From Chryseobacterium sp. FH1 (GTDB lineage: Bacteria > Bacteroidota > Bacteroidia > Flavobacteriales > Weeksellaceae), in NCBI RefSeq assembly GCF_000735135.1, contig NZ_JPLZ01000005.1, forward strand, positions 186,001-250,000: a DNA stretch of 64,000 bases, read 5' to 3'. The stretch's first letter is position 1. Each line of letters begins with the position of its first letter. Made by a program: the position numbers and the translations under genes. The notes beneath the pieces are model-generated. The model saw only the letters and a list, made by a program, of their open reading frames with translations, made no database searches and was not told where the DNA came from. This document shows positions 61,807 to 64,000 of the stretch, piece after piece.

Positions 61807-63234
61807 TTAATATTGAATTAATTTATTGATGTCCAGCTTCTTATGCTTTTCCAATTTTTCAAATGCCGGCCCTAAATCTTCTTTTTTATTGATGAAAAGA
61901 ATGATGATCATTCTACCTTTACAATCTATAAAACTGATGTTTTGCATTGACTTTTCATAATTGATCTTTCGGATTTCAGGAAATGCTTTTTTCAGTTCAT
62001 TCAGATTTTCTTTTTGATCATTGTCCAAAAGAATGATAAAAGACGAATCATCATCCAACAGCTTTGGACTTTGCGACACGTTTTTCATTGGACTAGAAAT
62101 CCCAACACTATTGGCCTCAAAATACTCAAAAAAGTTATCAAAAATAAAATTGCCGTCGAGTTGGTCTGTATAGATATTCACCGTATTGAAATTGGGCGCA
62201 TATTCATAAATGCAATCTGGAAAAGTCTCAGCAAATTTGTCAATCACCTGATCTATAAAACGCTTATCAATCGATTTATTTTCATTTAGATATTGCTCTG
62301 TCAAAGGATAGATGGCTTTTGCAAAAAGATCGATGGTTGGATTGTTGTACCATATTTCTTTATCCAAAACACCCTTGTTCACGACTTTATAAGCATAGCC
62401 ATTTCCCAGGGCAGTCGCCATAGCTTCATTGAAATACGAATAAGCGAGCTTGGCATATTTCGATTTGCTTTCTTTAAAATATTTCTCCAATTCAGTTTGA
62501 ACTTCGATACTTTGCTCATGATATAAGATATGACACATCTCGTGCAAAGTAACGCCCAAACTTCCTTTTACATCGGTAGATTCTACCATGCTTCCTACAC
62601 ACAATGCATTTCCGTGTGGGACGGCAGTTGTTGTCCCAATTTTTCCAGGAATTGGATACAGGGCCACATAAAACGGGATTTCTGTATCCCAAGAAGATTT
62701 ATAAAAACGATTGAATCTGATGAATAAGTCAGAGCTCAAATCATTATATTTTTCAAGTTCTTTTACTTGCTTTTTAATCTTAGGCTCGCTATCATTCCAT
62801 ACATACTGTTTGAAATATGGCAAAGCACTTTTCAATGTTCTGTAAATTTTTAGCTGTTCGCTAACTGGCAAAATTCCAGTGATTCTTTCATTAAAATCAT
62901 CGACATCTTTAGATTTTACCGCATTTGGAATCAATAAATCCAAATAACTTCTTCGGTTTTTTCTGGTCTGAGGATAATCTTGTCTTACGATTCCAACATT
63001 ATAATCAATAGACTTAAAATCTTTGATCAGCTTTTTAAAATCCTCATTAGAACCAAGTTTTGAATCGATGTATTTTTGATAAGTCGAAGATGTGCCTTGC
63101 TTTTTTGAGGCAGTTTGCATAAAATTAAACAAACTGTAAACCTCACTTTCCTGGATGATGAAAAAGTTTTTCTCTTGTCCAGAAATTGTTTCGGCAAAAC
63201 ATAAAACAATAAAAAATAGAATTATTTTTTTCAT
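61807..63234 (-). CDS. Exported protein with zinc-peptidase HExxH motif, unknown family
   Basis: A 475-residue exported protein (signal peptide ends ETISGQ). GVTLHEMCHILYHEQS (about residues 228-243) gives HExxH. A Glu in FNEAMATALG, about 37 residues on, could be the third ligand. The family is not known to me. It lies between an adaptor and a MacB-like permease, 18 bp before the adaptor and 1 bp after the permease, so it is co-translated with an exporter. Confidence 0.75.
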   Translation of the reverse strand: MKKIILFFIVLCFAETISGQEKNFFIIQESEVYSLFNFMQTASKKQGTSSTYQKYIDSKLGSNEDFKKLIKDFKSIDYNVGIVRQDYPQTRKNRRSYLDLLIPNAVKSKDVDDFNERITGILPVSEQLKIYRTLKSALPYFKQYVWNDSEPKIKKQVKELEKYNDLSSDLFIRFNRFYKSSWDTEIPFYVALYPIPGKIGTTTAVPHGNALCVGSMVESTDVKGSLGVTLHEMCHILYHEQSIEVQTELEKYFKESKSKYAKLAYSYFNEAMATALGNGYAYKVVNKGVLDKEIWYNNPTIDLFAKAIYPLTEQYLNENKSIDKRFIDQVIDKFAETFPDCIYEYAPNFNTVNIYTDQLDGNFIFDNFFEYFEANSVGISSPMKNVSQSPKLLDDDSSFIILLDNDQKENLNELKKAFPEIRKINYEKSMQNISFIDCKGRMIIILFINKKEDLGPAFEKLEKHKKLDINKLIQY

Positions 63235-63235
63235 G

Positions 63236-64000
63236 TTACTCGGTTCTTAAAGCTTCAATTGGTCTAATTTTCACCGCTCTTTGTGCGGGGATCAATCCGA
63301 TGATCAATCCAAGGAAAATCATAATTCCCATGGCGGAGAAAACGTTTCCGTAATCGACTGTTGGATTATAAAACGGAAAAGCATCATTGTTCATCGTCGC
63401 AATATTTAGAATAATGAGCAAAAATATTCCTGACAAAAATCCTAAAAGTCCCGACGACAGCGTGATCACAACACTTTCCAACAGAATCTGATTTCGAACC
63501 TCAGCTGGTTTTGCGCCCAAAGCTCTTCGGATTCCGATTTCTTTGGTTCGCTCTGTCACTGTAATTAATAGAATATTTGAAATCGCGATGACACCGGCCA
63601 AAATAGTCAAGGTTCCGACAATGATGGTCAGCAATTGCATTCCGGTCAGAAATCCTGTTAGTTTTTTAAACTCTTTAGCGAGATTGAAACTTCCAAACGC
63701 ATTCGTATCTTCTGGTGAAACGTGGTTGATTTTCTTAAGCTCATCCTTCACTTTAGCTTCTACGACCGCGGCTTCGGCATTTGGCTTTCCAACGATCGCG
63801 AAAAATCCGACTTTGTCGCCTTCATTATACATTCCGGAATAAGTTGAAAATGGAATATAAGCCGATTGGTCATTCTCCATCCCGCCACCTCTTGGCACTC
63901 GGAAAACGCCAATGACATTGAAAAATATCCCTTTCAAATTGACTGATTTTCCAATTGGATTCTCGTTTTTCTTGGCATCGAAAAGATTTTTGTAGATCTC
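63236..64000 (-). CDS. MacB-like ABC transporter permease, C-terminal part
   Basis: The frame stays open to the window edge, giving 254 C-terminal residues. It contains a periplasmic MacB_PCD segment and the FtsX domain: helices LLTIIVGTLTILAGVIAISN, SGLLGFLSGIFLLIILN and AMGIMIFLGLIIGLIP, plus the ERTKEIGIRRALGAKPAEVRN-type coupling region and AVKIRPIEALRTE tail. A separate or fused ATPase must lie outside the window. Confidence 0.93.
   Translation of the reverse strand, partial: EIYKNLFDAKKNENPIGKSVNLKGIFFNVIGVFRVPRGGGMENDQSAYIPFSTYSGMYNEGDKVGFFAIVGKPNAEAAVVEAKVKDELKKINHVSPEDTNAFGSFNLAKEFKKLTGFLTGMQLLTIIVGTLTILAGVIAISNILLITVTERTKEIGIRRALGAKPAEVRNQILLESVVITLSSGLLGFLSGIFLLIILNIATMNNDAFPFYNPTVDYGNVFSAMGIMIFLGLIIGLIPAQRAVKIRPIEALRTE

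Overview
The window reads as chromosome of a Bacteroidota bacterium, most likely family Weeksellaceae and close to Chryseobacterium. The basis is low GC, type IX secretion (T9SS) C-terminal sorting tails on three proteases, gldF/gldG, a two-gene transketolase, atp genes without atpD/atpC, and many -7 promoter boxes of the Bacteroidetes form TAnnTTTG with no clear Shine-Dalgarno sequences. No rRNA, tRNA, CRISPR array or prophage was seen.

Layout. 1-7.9 kb: SDR fragment, M20 dipeptidase, small lipoprotein, candidate structured RNA, split transketolase, two small outer-membrane barrels, PhoH ATPase, SAM-hydrolase-like protein. 7.9-16 kb: secreted reprolysin-like protease, HemJ-like protein, gldF-gldG, DUF2071 protein, lnt. 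16-23.3 kb: small accessory genes, including a barnase/barstar pair with a GNAT gene, acyl-CoA dehydrogenase, MazG-like protein, thioredoxin-like lipoprotein, DUF4230 protein and tandem stress-protein paralogues. 23.4-27.9 kb: leuA-leuC-leuD-leuB. 28-38.7 kb: helical-repeat protein, lipoprotein peptidase, thrS-infC, rpmI-rplT, and three peptidases. 38.8-44.6 kb: a DNA-damage cassette in which a LexA-like repressor and AlkB diverge from DinB and a DnaE2-type polymerase. 44.6-45.1 kb: ParE-type toxin with a frame-broken antitoxin. 45.2-53 kb: clpS, a CNNM/CorC protein and the atp operon (atpZ, a membrane protein, atpB-E-F-H-A-G). 53-64 kb: decayed IS4-type transposase, ECF sigma factor with lipA, dapF, mltG, TonB-dependent receptor, and an adaptor/peptidase/MacB-like efflux operon cut by the window edge.

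Most genes are housekeeping. The less ordinary material is the intergenic repeat population. One family occurs three times (2.39, 21.02 and 47.07 kb) and keeps an RNA-like fold with compensatory base changes. A second (CTTCGA...TGACA arms) keeps arm pairing while the middle of the arms has changed. A third (CCCTAAAGGG core) lies between leuC and leuD, and a related sequence sits as in-frame 27-bp tandem repeats inside dapF. Further points are the damage-response cassette with its short shared promoter region, the antitoxin split at an A9 run, a probable AUA start for infC, and hairpins inside the atp operon just after the c and alpha subunit genes.
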